A stretch of 64,000 bases of DNA from Paragemmobacter ruber (GTDB taxonomy: Bacteria > Pseudomonadota > Alphaproteobacteria > Rhodobacterales > Rhodobacteraceae). The stretch covers positions 310,001 through 374,000 of the forward strand of contig NZ_JAAATW010000002.1 of assembly GCF_009908315.1 (NCBI RefSeq), read 5' to 3'. This document shows positions 18,218 to 26,243 of the stretch, in pieces. A program made the translations under genes and the position numbers. Within the stretch, counting starts at the first letter, position 1. The number at the start of each line of letters is the position of its first letter. The notes below the pieces were generated by a model. It was not told the origin of the DNA. It ran no database searches and saw only the letters and a program-made list of their open reading frames with translations.

Positions 18218-18249
18218 GTCAGCAAAGCGATATGCAGGTCCCGTGTCAT
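18163..18249 (-). CDS. leuL: leuA leader peptide
   Basis: 28-codon ORF ending 79 bases before leuA. Nine of 28 residues are Leu, including four in a row (GLLLLTRL, codons CTG CTT CTC CTT) just before the stop. When tRNA-Leu is scarce, ribosomes would stall there and free the downstream antiterminator pairing. The ribosome site before the ATG is weak. It is too small for routine gene finders; I identify it by the leucine run plus the stem arrangement. Confidence 0.7.
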   Translation of the reverse strand: MTRDLHIALLTGAPCALSPRGLLLLTRL

Positions 18250-18363
18250 GGGGCGCGACGATACGCAGGAACTGCCGCAGCGCAAGGCAAAAAACGCGCC
18301 TTGAAGCGGGTTTTCGGCGGGTTAAGTCGCGGCGCTGGAGATGGGGCGATAGGCGGGGGCCGG

Positions 18364-19026
18364 ATGCGGGCATTGGTGATCGGGGCGTCGGGCGGGATCG
18401 GCGGGGCGGTCGCGGCGGCACTGACGGCGCGGGGATGGGCGGTGGTGGGGCTGTCGCGCTCTGTCGATGGGCTGGACATTACCGATGAGGCGGCGGTCGT
18501 GCGGGTGCTGGGCGCGCAGGAGGGGGCGTTCGATCTGATCCTCGTGGCGACGGGCGGGCTGGAGATCGGCGGCGCACGGCCGGAGAAAAGCGTCAGGGCG
18601 CTGGACGGGGCGGCGATGGCCGCGCAATTCGCGCTGAACGCGATCGGGCCTGCCTTGGTGATCAAGCATGTCTGGCGGCTGATCCCGCGCGACCGACCGG
18701 CGCGGGTGGCGGTGCTGTCGGCCCGGGTGGGATCCATCGGGGACAACCGGCTGGGCGGCTGGCACGGATACCGGGCGGCGAAGGCGGCGGTGAACCAGAT
18801 CGTGCGGACCTGCGCGGTGGAACTGGCGCGGACGCATCCGCAGGCCGCGCTGGTGGCGCTGCATCCGGGCACGGTGGCCACGTCGCTGACAGCGGCCTAT
18901 GCGGGGGGCCATCCGACGGTCGCGCCGGCAGAGGCGGCGGAAAACCTGCTGCGGGTGCTGGACGGGATCGGCCCGGACCAATCGGGGCAGTTCTTCGACT
19001 GGAAGGGGGAGGTGATCCCGTGGTGA
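18364..19026 (+). CDS. SDR family oxidoreductase
   Basis: NAD(P)-dependent short-chain dehydrogenase/reductase-like protein, 220 residues. N-terminal nucleotide loop VIGASGGIGGAVAAAL (about 5-20), NAIGPALVIKHVW in place of the NNAG region, and the active-site pair in YRAAKAAVNQ (Tyr-x-x-x-Lys, about 140-149) with a preceding Ser at LSARVGSIGDN. It resembles the CsgA/C-factor-like subgroup. Substrate unknown. Divergent from leuA and its leader region; ATG at 18364. It is followed, after 85 bases holding an inverted copy of the dispersed repeat, by the photolyase gene. Confidence 0.85.
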   Translation: MRALVIGASGGIGGAVAAALTARGWAVVGLSRSVDGLDITDEAAVVRVLGAQEGAFDLILVATGGLEIGGARPEKSVRALDGAAMAAQFALNAIGPALVIKHVWRLIPRDRPARVAVLSARVGSIGDNRLGGWHGYRAAKAAVNQIVRTCAVELARTHPQAALVALHPGTVATSLTAAYAGGHPTVAPAEAAENLLRVLDGIGPDQSGQFFDWKGEVIPW

Positions 19027-19046
19027 TCCTGTCCTGCGGCATGGGC

Positions 19047-19067
19047 TTCATCTTGGCCCAAATACCC
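19047..19067 (-). repeat. TATTTGGGCCAAGATGAA-type repeat, copy 2
   Basis: Exact core in reverse orientation (TTCATCTTGGCCCAAATA), 21 bases after the SDR stop and before the photolyase gene. Confidence 0.65.
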
Positions 19068-19111
19068 AATCGCACCCTGTTGGCGGGGCGCGCGGTGCGG
19101 GGGAGGGGCGC

Positions 19112-20641
19112 ATGAGCGGGCCGCGTCTGATCCTTGTGCTGGGCGATCAGTTGACGCCCGATCTGGCCGCGCTGCGCGCCGCGCGTCCGGGCGATGTGGT
19201 GGTGATGGCCGAAGTGATGGCGGAGGGGACCTATGTGCCCCATCATCCGCAGAAGATCGCGCTCATCCTGTCGGCGATGCGGCATTTCGCGGATGATCTG
19301 CGCGCGGGTGGCTGGCGGGTGGCCTATTCCCGGCTGGACGATGCAGAGAACAGCCAGAGCATCGTTGGGGAATTGATCCGCCGCGCGGCCGAGGTGGGCG
19401 CGCGCGAGGTGATCGCCACCGCGCCGGGGGATTGGCGGCTCAGGGCCGCGCTGGGGGAATGTCCTCTGCCGGTGACGCTGCTGCCGGATGACCGTTTCCT
19501 CTGTTCGGAGGCCGAATTCGCGGCCTGGGCCGAGGGGCGCAAGCAGCTCAGGATGGAGTTTTTCTATCGCGAGATGCGGCGCAAGACCGGGCTGATGATG
19601 GAGAGGGACAAGCCTGCGGGCGGGCAGTGGAATTTCGACCATGACAACCGCAAGCCCGCGAAGCCCGATCTGTTTCGCCCGCGCCCGCCGCGTTTCGCGC
19701 CGGATGCGGTGACGGAAGAGGTGCTGGCGCTGGTCGAGGCGCGGTTTGCGGCGCATTTCGGGGCGCTCAGGCCCTTTGGCTGGGGCGTGACGCGGGGCGA
19801 TGCGCTGGTGGCGCTGGAGCATTTCGCGCGCCACGCCTTGCCCACATTCGGGGATGAACAGGATGCGATGCTGGCGGGCGATCCGACGCTGAGCCATGCG
19901 CTGATCTCGCCCTATCTGAACCTGGGCCTTCTGTCGCCGATGGAGATCTGCCAGCGCATCGAGGCGGAATGGCAGGCGGGGCGCGTGCCGATCAATGCGG
20001 CGGAGGGGTTCATCCGGCAGATCATCGGCTGGCGGGAATTCGTGCGCGGCATCTGGGCGCTGGAGGGCCCCGATTACATGGGGCGCAATGCGCTGGGGCA
20101 TGCCCGCGCCTTGCCTGCGGTCTATTGGGGGGGCAAGACGCGGATGGCCTGCATGGGCCATGCCGTGGGTCAGACGCGGGACATGGCCTATGCCCATCAC
20201 ATCCAGCGGCTCATGGTGACGGGGAATTTTGCCCTGCTCGCGGGGGTGGACCCGGCCCATGTGCATGAATGGTATCTGTCGGTTTATGTGGACGCCTTCG
20301 AATGGGTCGAGGCGCCGAACACGATCGGCATGAGCCAGTTCGCCGATGGCGGCGTGGTGGGGTCAAAGCCCTATGTCAGTTCGGGCGCCTATATCGACCG
20401 CATGTCCGATTACTGCGGTGGCTGCCACTACCGGGTGAAGGAAAAGGTCGGGGATCGGGCCTGCCCGTTCAACCTGCTCTACTGGGATTTCCTGCTGCGC
20501 CACCGCGAGCGCTTCGCCGCCAACCCCAGGATGGCGCAGATGTATCGGACCTGGGACAGGATGGACGAGGGACATCGGTCGCGGGTTCTGGCGGGGGCGG
20601 AGGCCTTCCTGTCGCGGTTGGACGCAGGCGAAGCGGTGTAA
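19112..20641 (+). CDS. Fe-S bacterial cryptochrome / (6-4) photolyase
   Basis: Flavoprotein of the FeS-BCP class (PhrB of Agrobacterium, CryB of Rhodobacter), 509 residues. An N-terminal antenna domain (about 4-130; LVLGDQLTPDLAAL) is followed by an all-helical FAD domain. Four Cys, C347, C435, C438 and C451 (in RMACMGH, DYCGGCHY and ACPFN), have the same spacing as the 4Fe-4S ligands of PhrB (350, 438, 441, 454). It repairs (6-4) pyrimidine photoproducts with light, or acts as a blue-light sensor as reported for CryB; sequence alone does not decide. ATG at 19112 follows GGGGAGGGG-like bases. Monocistronic. Confidence 0.94.
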   Translation: MSGPRLILVLGDQLTPDLAALRAARPGDVVVMAEVMAEGTYVPHHPQKIALILSAMRHFADDLRAGGWRVAYSRLDDAENSQSIVGELIRRAAEVGAREVIATAPGDWRLRAALGECPLPVTLLPDDRFLCSEAEFAAWAEGRKQLRMEFFYREMRRKTGLMMERDKPAGGQWNFDHDNRKPAKPDLFRPRPPRFAPDAVTEEVLALVEARFAAHFGALRPFGWGVTRGDALVALEHFARHALPTFGDEQDAMLAGDPTLSHALISPYLNLGLLSPMEICQRIEAEWQAGRVPINAAEGFIRQIIGWREFVRGIWALEGPDYMGRNALGHARALPAVYWGGKTRMACMGHAVGQTRDMAYAHHIQRLMVTGNFALLAGVDPAHVHEWYLSVYVDAFEWVEAPNTIGMSQFADGGVVGSKPYVSSGAYIDRMSDYCGGCHYRVKEKVGDRACPFNLLYWDFLLRHRERFAANPRMAQMYRTWDRMDEGHRSRVLAGAEAFLSRLDAGEAV

Positions 20642-20648
20642 CCCTCGC

Positions 20649-20711
20649 CCCCCGATTTTTCGGAGGAAAATCGTGGCCCGGGTTCGCGATTTTCCTACGA
20701 AAAATCGGGGG
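20649..20711. terminator. Large bidirectional hairpin, 24 of 25 bp
   Basis: 20649-20673 and 20687-20711 are inverted copies with one mismatch and a 13-base loop, between the convergent photolyase and MORN genes. Each arm is itself nearly palindromic (CGATTTTCC..GAAAAATCG), so alternative folds exist. The T-rich part lies inside the arms. A shorter relative is seen at 27579-27597. Confidence 0.7.
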
Positions 20712-20779
20712 TGCACTGCGGCGGCTGTTGCGCGGGGTGCAGGCCTTCGGGGTTTTTGCCGCAAGGACCGGGCTTTGCG

Positions 20780-22324
20780 TCAGTCCTGTGCGGCGGTGCC
20801 TTGCCCGGTGGTCTGGGGGGCGGGGTCTGTGGGGGTCTGACTATCCGCCTCAGCCGCGGGCGCGTCGGAGGCTGCGGGGTCCGTCTGCACGCCGGATTGG
20901 GCTGCCCCCACTTGCGCCTCAGGCGGGGCGACGAGGATGCCGTTCAGCCAGTTGCCTTCGGCGATCTGCCCGTTGGCGTAGGTAAGCTTGCCCGCCCCCT
21001 GACGCTTGCCCCGCTCGAACGCGCCTTCATAGGTGTCGCCGCCCGGATAGGTGGCGCGGCCCTGACCGTGGATGTCCCCATCGGCCCAGGCGCCTTCATA
21101 GACGAACCCGTCCGGTAGGGTCAGCCGTCCCGTGCCATGGCGCAGACCGGCGCGGAAATCGCCCTCGTAGACCGCGCCATCGGCAAAGGTCGCCTTGCCC
21201 TTGCCGTCGCGCAGGCCGGCCTTCCATGCGCCTTCATAGACATAGCCATCCGGGCGGGTCATGCGACCGGTCCCTTCGGGCTTGGCGTTGACGAAGCTTC
21301 CCTCGTAGACCGAACCGTCTGCATAGGTCGCCACGCCCGTGCCCGCGATCACGCCTGCGGCCCAGTCCCCCTCATAGGTGGATCCGTCGGCATAGGTGAT
21401 CTTGCCCCGGCCTTGCGGGCGGTCATCCACCAGCGCGCCCTCATAGACCGCGCCATCGGGATAGGTGAGCTTGCCCGGCCCGGTCAGGCGGCCGTCGGTC
21501 CAGACGCCTTCGAGGCGGAAGCCGTCGCGGCTGCGGAAGGTTCCCTGACCGTTGCGGCGGTCGGCGCGGAAGGCACCCTGATAGACATCGCCATTGGCAT
21601 AGGTGAGGGTGCCGGTCCCCTCTTTCAGCCCGTCGCGGAAGCCGCCCTCATAGACATCGCCGCCGGGCTGGGTGAGGCGACCCTGACCGTTGATCTGGCC
21701 ATCCCGCCAGTCGCCCACATAGGTCATGCCGTCGGGCAGGGTGAGGGTGCCGCGCCCGCTGCGCTGGCCCGCGCGCAGGGCGCCCTCATAGACCGCGCCG
21801 TCGGGATAGGTGATCCGGCCTTCGCCTTCCTTCTCGCCCGCGACCCAGAGACCTTCGAAGCGATAGCCGCCCGGCCCTTCGATCACCCCGCGCCCGTCAT
21901 GTTTGCCATCCTTGAAGGTGCCGGTATAGACCGACCCATTGGCATAGCGGGCGACGCCCGTGCCGGTGATGGCGCCCGCGACCCAGTCGCCCTCATAGCT
22001 GCCGCCATCGGGATAGGTGATCTTGCCGCGCCCCTCGGGCTTGCCCGCGACGAAGGCCCCCTCATAGACCGAACCGTTGGGATAGGTGGCGCGGCCCGTG
22101 CCGGTGATCTGGCCATCCTGCCATTGCCCCGAATACTCAAAGCCGTTGGTCAGCCGATAGGTGCCGGTGCCGTGCTGCAGGCCGTTGCGGAAGGTGCCCT
22201 CATAGACCGATCCGTCATCGTATTGCTTGGTGATGACCTCGCCTTCATCCTGTGCGTGGGCGGGCGGCGCGGCGGCGAGGGTGAGGGCAAGGAGGACTGC
22301 CCGAATTGCCTGACTGTTCTGCAT
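20780..22324 (-). CDS. MORN repeat protein, exported
   Basis: 514 residues. N-terminal signal peptide (hydrophobic run AVLLALTLAAAPPAHA ending near residue 24) followed by 18 full and one partial MORN repeats of 23 residues each (consensus VYEG-F-GK-GRG-TYPDG), about residues 37-460, then an acidic Pro/Ala/Gln-rich tail with no recognised domain. MORN arrays form long beta-hairpin sheets and act as scaffolds or lipid- or protein-binding surfaces; a bacterial periplasmic version of this length has no settled function. ATG at 22324, a weak ribosome site and 135 bases to the divergent nadE. The DNA repeat structure allows slippage, so repeat number may vary between strains. Confidence 0.88.
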   Translation of the reverse strand: MQNSQAIRAVLLALTLAAAPPAHAQDEGEVITKQYDDGSVYEGTFRNGLQHGTGTYRLTNGFEYSGQWQDGQITGTGRATYPNGSVYEGAFVAGKPEGRGKITYPDGGSYEGDWVAGAITGTGVARYANGSVYTGTFKDGKHDGRGVIEGPGGYRFEGLWVAGEKEGEGRITYPDGAVYEGALRAGQRSGRGTLTLPDGMTYVGDWRDGQINGQGRLTQPGGDVYEGGFRDGLKEGTGTLTYANGDVYQGAFRADRRNGQGTFRSRDGFRLEGVWTDGRLTGPGKLTYPDGAVYEGALVDDRPQGRGKITYADGSTYEGDWAAGVIAGTGVATYADGSVYEGSFVNAKPEGTGRMTRPDGYVYEGAWKAGLRDGKGKATFADGAVYEGDFRAGLRHGTGRLTLPDGFVYEGAWADGDIHGQGRATYPGGDTYEGAFERGKRQGAGKLTYANGQIAEGNWLNGILVAPPEAQVGAAQSGVQTDPAASDAPAAEADSQTPTDPAPQTTGQGTAAQD

Positions 22325-22459
22325 GCGCGCCGCCTGTCTGCCCGTATTCCCGCCGTTGCGCGCCAGCCTAGCCGCCGGTCCGGATCGCCGCAAGCCGGGC
22401 ACCTTTCCCTTGGCCGCCGTTCTGCTAGAACCACTGGCAGGAACAGGGGATTTTTGCGC

Positions 22460-24127
22460 ATGAGCGATACCTTCCGTCTGACGCTGGCGCAGTTGAACCC
22501 CACGGTCGGGGCGATTGCGGCCAATGCTGCACGGGCGCGCGACGTCTGGGCAGAGGCAAAGGCCGCGCGGGCCGATATGGCGGCGCTGACCGAGATGTTC
22601 ATCACCGGCTATCAGACGCAGGATCTGATCCTGAAGCCCGCCTTCGTGACCGAGGCGATTGCCGCGATCGAGGCCTTGGCGCGCGACTGCGCGGATGGCC
22701 CGGCGCTGGGCATCGGGGGGCCCGCGCGGCGGGAGGGGCGGCTCTACAACGCCTATTACATCCTGCAGGGCGGGCAGGTGACGGCGACGGTGCTGAAGCA
22801 TCATCTGCCCAATGACGGGGTGTTTGATGAAAAGCGGCTGTTCGCGCCTGCCGATGTGCATGGCCCCTATGTGGTGAACGGGGTGCGGATCGGCACCCCC
22901 ATTTGCGAGGACAGCTGGCACGCCGATGTGGCCGAGACGCTGGCCGAGACGGGAGCCGAGATCCTGCTGGTGCCGAACGGTTCCCCCTATCACCGGGGCA
23001 AGCCTGACCTGCGGCTGAACCTGATGGTGGCACGGGTGATCGAGACGGGGCTGCCGCTGGTCTACCTCAACATGACGGGCGGGCAGGACGATCAGGTGTT
23101 CGACGGCTGTTCCATGGTACTGAACCCGGGCGGCCATCTGGCGGTGCAGTTCCCGCAATTCGACGATTGCGTGACGCATGTGGATTTCCTGCGCGGGGCC
23201 GAGGGGTGGCGGGCCGAAAAGGGCCAGATCGCGCCCATCCCCCCGGTGGCCGAGGCGGATTACCGCGCCATGACCATGGGCCTGCACGACTATCTGGCGA
23301 AATCGGGGTTCTCGCGCGTGGTGCTAGGCCTGTCGGGGGGGATCGACTCGGCGCTGGTCGCCACCCTTGCCGCCGATGCGCTGGGGCCGGAAAACGTGCA
23401 TTGCGTGATGCTGCCGTCGGAGTTTACCTCGTCCCACTCGCTGGAAGACGCGGCGGACTGTGCGCGGCGGCTGGGGGCGCGGCTGGACACGATCCCGATC
23501 AGCGGGCCGCAGGCGGCAGTGGGGGCGGCGCTGGCGCCGCTTTTTGCGGGGACAGAGGCGGGAGTGACGGAGGAAAACATCCAGTCGCGTCTGCGCGGGC
23601 TCCTGCTCATGGCGCTGTCGAACAAGTTCGGGGCCATGCTCTTGACCACGGGGAACAAGTCCGAGGTGGCGGTGGGCTATTGCACGATCTATGGCGACAT
23701 GAACGGCGGCTATAACCCGATCAAGGACCTGTGGAAGACACGGGTGTTCGACACCTGCCGCTGGCGGAATGAAAACCACCGCCCCTGGATGCGCGGCCCG
23801 CGGGGCGAGGTGATACCGCCCCGCATCATCGACAAGCCGCCGAGCGCCGAGTTGCGGGCCAACCAGCGTGACGATGACAGCCTGCCCCCCTATCACATCC
23901 TCGACGCCATCCTTGAAGGGCTGGTGGAAAAAGAGCTTGCCGTGGCCGAGATCGTGGCGCAGGGGCACGACCTTGCCACGGTGAAGCGGGTGGAGCATCT
24001 CCTCTACACCTCGGAATGGAAACGGTTTCAGGCCGCCCCGGGGGTGCGGCTGACGCAGAAGGCCTTCTGGCTCGATCGCCGCTATCCGATGGTGATGCGC
24101 TGGCGGGATGGCAGCAGCGGCGCGTAA
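22460..24127 (+). CDS. nadE: Glutamine-dependent NAD+ synthetase
   Basis: Last step of NAD synthesis: amidates nicotinic acid adenine dinucleotide with ATP and glutamine. 555 residues in two domains. The N-terminal nitrilase-type glutaminase (about 1-250) shows its catalytic triad in ALTEMFITGY (Glu), LKHHLPN (Lys) and TPICEDSWH (Cys). The C-terminal synthetase (about 275-550) has the PP-loop LGLSGGIDSALVATL. Shorter than the eukaryote-like/Mycobacterium version, as usual in alphaproteobacteria. ATG at 22460 with AGGGGA upstream. Monocistronic; ends before a set of hairpins. Confidence 0.96.
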   Translation: MSDTFRLTLAQLNPTVGAIAANAARARDVWAEAKAARADMAALTEMFITGYQTQDLILKPAFVTEAIAAIEALARDCADGPALGIGGPARREGRLYNAYYILQGGQVTATVLKHHLPNDGVFDEKRLFAPADVHGPYVVNGVRIGTPICEDSWHADVAETLAETGAEILLVPNGSPYHRGKPDLRLNLMVARVIETGLPLVYLNMTGGQDDQVFDGCSMVLNPGGHLAVQFPQFDDCVTHVDFLRGAEGWRAEKGQIAPIPPVAEADYRAMTMGLHDYLAKSGFSRVVLGLSGGIDSALVATLAADALGPENVHCVMLPSEFTSSHSLEDAADCARRLGARLDTIPISGPQAAVGAALAPLFAGTEAGVTEENIQSRLRGLLLMALSNKFGAMLLTTGNKSEVAVGYCTIYGDMNGGYNPIKDLWKTRVFDTCRWRNENHRPWMRGPRGEVIPPRIIDKPPSAELRANQRDDDSLPPYHILDAILEGLVEKELAVAEIVAQGHDLATVKRVEHLLYTSEWKRFQAAPGVRLTQKAFWLDRRYPMVMRWRDGSSGA

Positions 24128-24199
24128 CCGCGCGTATCGCCTGTGACGCGCGACAGCAGGGGGCCTTGCCCCCTCGCCGCCCTTGGCGGCTCACCCCCA

Positions 24200-24220
24200 G
24201 GGTATTTGGGCCAAGATGAA
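24200..24220 (+). repeat. TATTTGGGCCAAGATGAA-type repeat, copy 3
   Basis: Exact-core copy downstream of nadE. It forms a hairpin arm with copy 4 (24255-24275). Confidence 0.7.
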
Positions 24221-24254
24221 GCGGCATCATCCCAAAAAAGGTGCAACCCGCCCC

Positions 24255-24275
24255 TTCATCTTGGCTCAAATACCC
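24255..24275 (-). repeat. TATTTGGGCCAAGATGAA-type repeat, copy 4
   Basis: Reverse-orientation copy with one change (GAGCC for GGGCC, read on its own strand). Confidence 0.65.
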
Positions 24276-24304
24276 CCGGGGTCCGGGGTGGAACCCCGGG
24301 GGTA
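24271..24304. terminator. 12-bp GC hairpin
   Basis: TACCCCCGGGGT (24271-24282) pairs with ACCCCGGGGGTA (24293-24304) around ten bases. It overlaps the end of repeat copy 4, so the two hairpins cannot both form completely. Confidence 0.45.
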
Positions 24305-24568
24305 GGGCGGGGTGCCACGGCCCGGTCGGCATGAGGATCGTGCGTTTCTTAGCCCTCGCCGCGTGCCCCGCGACAACAGGATGTCTTGCCGACGGGCAAA
24401 AGCGGCGGCGCGTCGGTCAAGGGACGGGGGATGTCCGTGGGGATCGTAAACGGCACTCGCGCGCCATAGGCGCGGGCAAGGCCGGGGCCTTGTCATGCCA
24501 AGGGTTCGATCATGTGGGAAAGGGAGGGGGTGCGGGGGAGGGGCGGGTGCCCCTCCCCCGCGGCTGCA
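24305..24568. other. Remainder of the 441-base nadE-hydrolase gap
   Basis: No credible gene. A rightward reading from 24331 starts like a lipoprotein (MRIVRFLALAACPATTGC) but runs antisense into the hydrolase gene with no homology that I recognise. The only structure is the GC hairpin at 24534-24559. Confidence 0.5.
24534..24559. terminator. GC hairpin after the lactamase-fold gene
   Basis: GGGGGAGGGG pairs with CCCCTCCCCC around CGGGTG, ten bases past the stop of the leftward hydrolase. Same stem sequence as at 6897-6922. No T-run. Confidence 0.5.
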
Positions 24569-25510
24569 TCAGAGGAAGAGTTGATAGCTTGCCGGGACGT
24601 AGCGGAAGCCGTCGCCATTCGTCTCGACATAGCCGATGCCGGGGAAGGGCATGTGATAGGCCGAGAAGGGGATCTTGTCGGCGGCCAGCATGCCAAGGAC
24701 GGTGCGGCGGGTGGCGGCGGCCTGTGCCTTGTCCTGATCGAAGCGCACTTCCCAATCAGGGTGGGCGAGCGACCAGACATAGTGGTTGGTCGTATCCGCC
24801 AGCAGCGCCATGCGGGCGCCGTCGGATTCGAGCATATAGGTGAAATGGCCCGGCGTATGGCCCGGTGCCGCCATCGCGGTGATCCCTGAGACGACCGCGC
24901 CGCCATCATCGAGGAAGGTGAACTTTTCGTTCAGCGGCACGACCTTGGCGTCAAAGCCTTCGTCGCCCGCGGTGGACCACGTGTTGTGTTCGACGGCGCC
25001 CGTCACATAGCGGGCATTGGCGTAGGTCACCTCGCCCGCGTCATTGGACAGGCCGCTGATATGGTCGCCATGCATGTGGGTGAGAACCACGATGTCGATC
25101 TGGTCGGGCGTGATCCCGGCGGCCGCCAGCGCGGCGGTGGTGGCGGCGGCGTCAAGGCCGGTGTCGAACAGCACCAGTTCCGCGCCGGTGTTCACCACCA
25201 CGGGGGTGAAGAAGGTGAAGCTGCGGTCGGCGGGGATGAAATTTGCGGCGGAGACGGCGGCGAATTCCTCGGCGCTGACATTCATGCCGAAGGTTTCCTG
25301 CGGCTTGTCGCCCGGACGGGTGCCGGCGAGGATCGTCGTCACCTCGAAGCCGCCCAGCTTCACGCGGTGGAAGTTCGCGGTGGCCACGCCCTGTTGCGGT
25401 GCGGCGGCCAGCGCCGGGCGGGCCGACAGGATCGCAGGTGCGGCAAAGGGCAGGGCGGCGGGCAGGGCGGCGGCGGCAAACAGCGCATTGCGGCGCGTCA
25501 GGGTCGTCAT
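24569..25510 (-). CDS. MBL-fold metallo-hydrolase, exported
   Basis: 313 residues. N-terminal export signal with Arg-Arg (LTRRNALFAAAALPAAL) and cleavage near residue 35 (ARPALAAAPQ), possibly Tat. The metallo-beta-lactamase fold has the metal motif LTHMHGDHISG (H-x-H-x-D-H, about 142-152), a second His in AAPGHTPGHFTY (about 213-224), the bridging Asp in LLADTTNHYVW and the last His in FSAYHMPFPG. The family includes quorum-quenching lactonases, arylsulfatase-like and other hydrolases; the substrate cannot be fixed. Monocistronic; ATG at 25510 with AGGAAG upstream. Confidence 0.88.
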   Translation of the reverse strand: MTTLTRRNALFAAAALPAALPFAAPAILSARPALAAAPQQGVATANFHRVKLGGFEVTTILAGTRPGDKPQETFGMNVSAEEFAAVSAANFIPADRSFTFFTPVVVNTGAELVLFDTGLDAAATTAALAAAGITPDQIDIVVLTHMHGDHISGLSNDAGEVTYANARYVTGAVEHNTWSTAGDEGFDAKVVPLNEKFTFLDDGGAVVSGITAMAAPGHTPGHFTYMLESDGARMALLADTTNHYVWSLAHPDWEVRFDQDKAQAAATRRTVLGMLAADKIPFSAYHMPFPGIGYVETNGDGFRYVPASYQLFL

Positions 25511-25700
25511 GGCTTCCTCCGGTATCAGAATGAGATTTGTCCCGTTGGTGAAGATAGGGGTGGGCGGTGCCGGGGCGAGTCACGCTTGTGTCAGGTGCTT
25601 TGCAGCGGCGCACAGGTCATGTGCGGATGCTGCGGCCCGTTGCGGGGCAGCGGGCCGGGGCTTGCGACGGTGGAGTGGGCGGGGCGGATGGGAAGCTGTC

Positions 25701-26159
25701 CTATTCCCACCACGGGTCGATGGCAGCGATGTCGTCGTCGGACCAGCCGAAATGGTGGGCCAGTTCATGCACCACGACATGCGAGATGAGATCGCCGAGG
25801 CCCACATCGCCGCGGTCGATCCATTCTTCGAGGATGGGGCGGCGGAAGAGCCAGACGGTATCGGGCTGGGTGGGTTGGTCCATCACCGACTTTTCGGTCA
25901 GCGGCGTGCCCTCGTAGAGGCCGGTCAATTCGTAGGGGTCTTCCATCCCCATGGCCTCGAGCACGTCATCGGGCGGAAAATCCGCGACGCGCAGCGCGAC
26001 CTGTGTCGCCGCGTCGCGCCATGGCTGGGGCAGGGCGATCACGGCATCGCGGGCGAGTTGTTCGAAGAGCGCAAGGTCCGGGGCGGGAAAGGCGTCCCAG
26101 CCGGGGGACTGGGGATCGGCGGGATCGGCGGTGTCGGCGGATGTGTCGGCCATGGTCAT
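25701..26159 (-). CDS. Small zincin-like metallopeptidase family protein
   Basis: 152 residues, similar to the Zincin_1 (DUF1025) family. The zinc site is VVHELAHHFGWSDDDI near residues 130-145 (H-E-x-x-H with an Asp downstream). The first about 30 residues are acidic and disordered. No signal peptide, so it is cytoplasmic; the substrate is unknown and family members are often called possible peptidases without proof. Start at 26159 or at the second ATG, 26153; both lack a strong ribosome site. Divergent from gltX by 84 bases. Confidence 0.82.
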   Translation of the reverse strand: MTMADTSADTADPADPQSPGWDAFPAPDLALFEQLARDAVIALPQPWRDAATQVALRVADFPPDDVLEAMGMEDPYELTGLYEGTPLTEKSVMDQPTQPDTVWLFRRPILEEWIDRGDVGLGDLISHVVVHELAHHFGWSDDDIAAIDPWWE

Positions 26160-26243
26160 GGGGCGCCCTCGCTTTCCCCCCAGATATGGACAAAAGCGCC
26201 CGCCTGTGAAAGAGGAACGGGGGTCCAACGGAGCCCTTTTCCC

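Larger units (their letters stand above)
24200..24275. terminator. Hairpin made of two inverted repeat copies
   Basis: Copies 3 and 4 of the dispersed repeat face each other, giving a stem of about 21 bp with one mismatch and a 34-base loop containing CCCAAAAAAGG. It lies 73 bases beyond nadE and before the convergent hydrolase gene. It probably marks transcript ends in this 441-base gap. Confidence 0.5.

Noticed and set aside
20800-22250. Regularly spaced DNA repeats of about 69 bases
   Set aside because: They encode MORN units in frame and vary at third positions; not a CRISPR array or satellite.
24331-24843. Lipoprotein-like start followed by an open frame after nadE
   Set aside because: The Cys-containing hydrophobic start is short, and the frame then runs antisense into the lactamase-fold gene without recognisable sequence.
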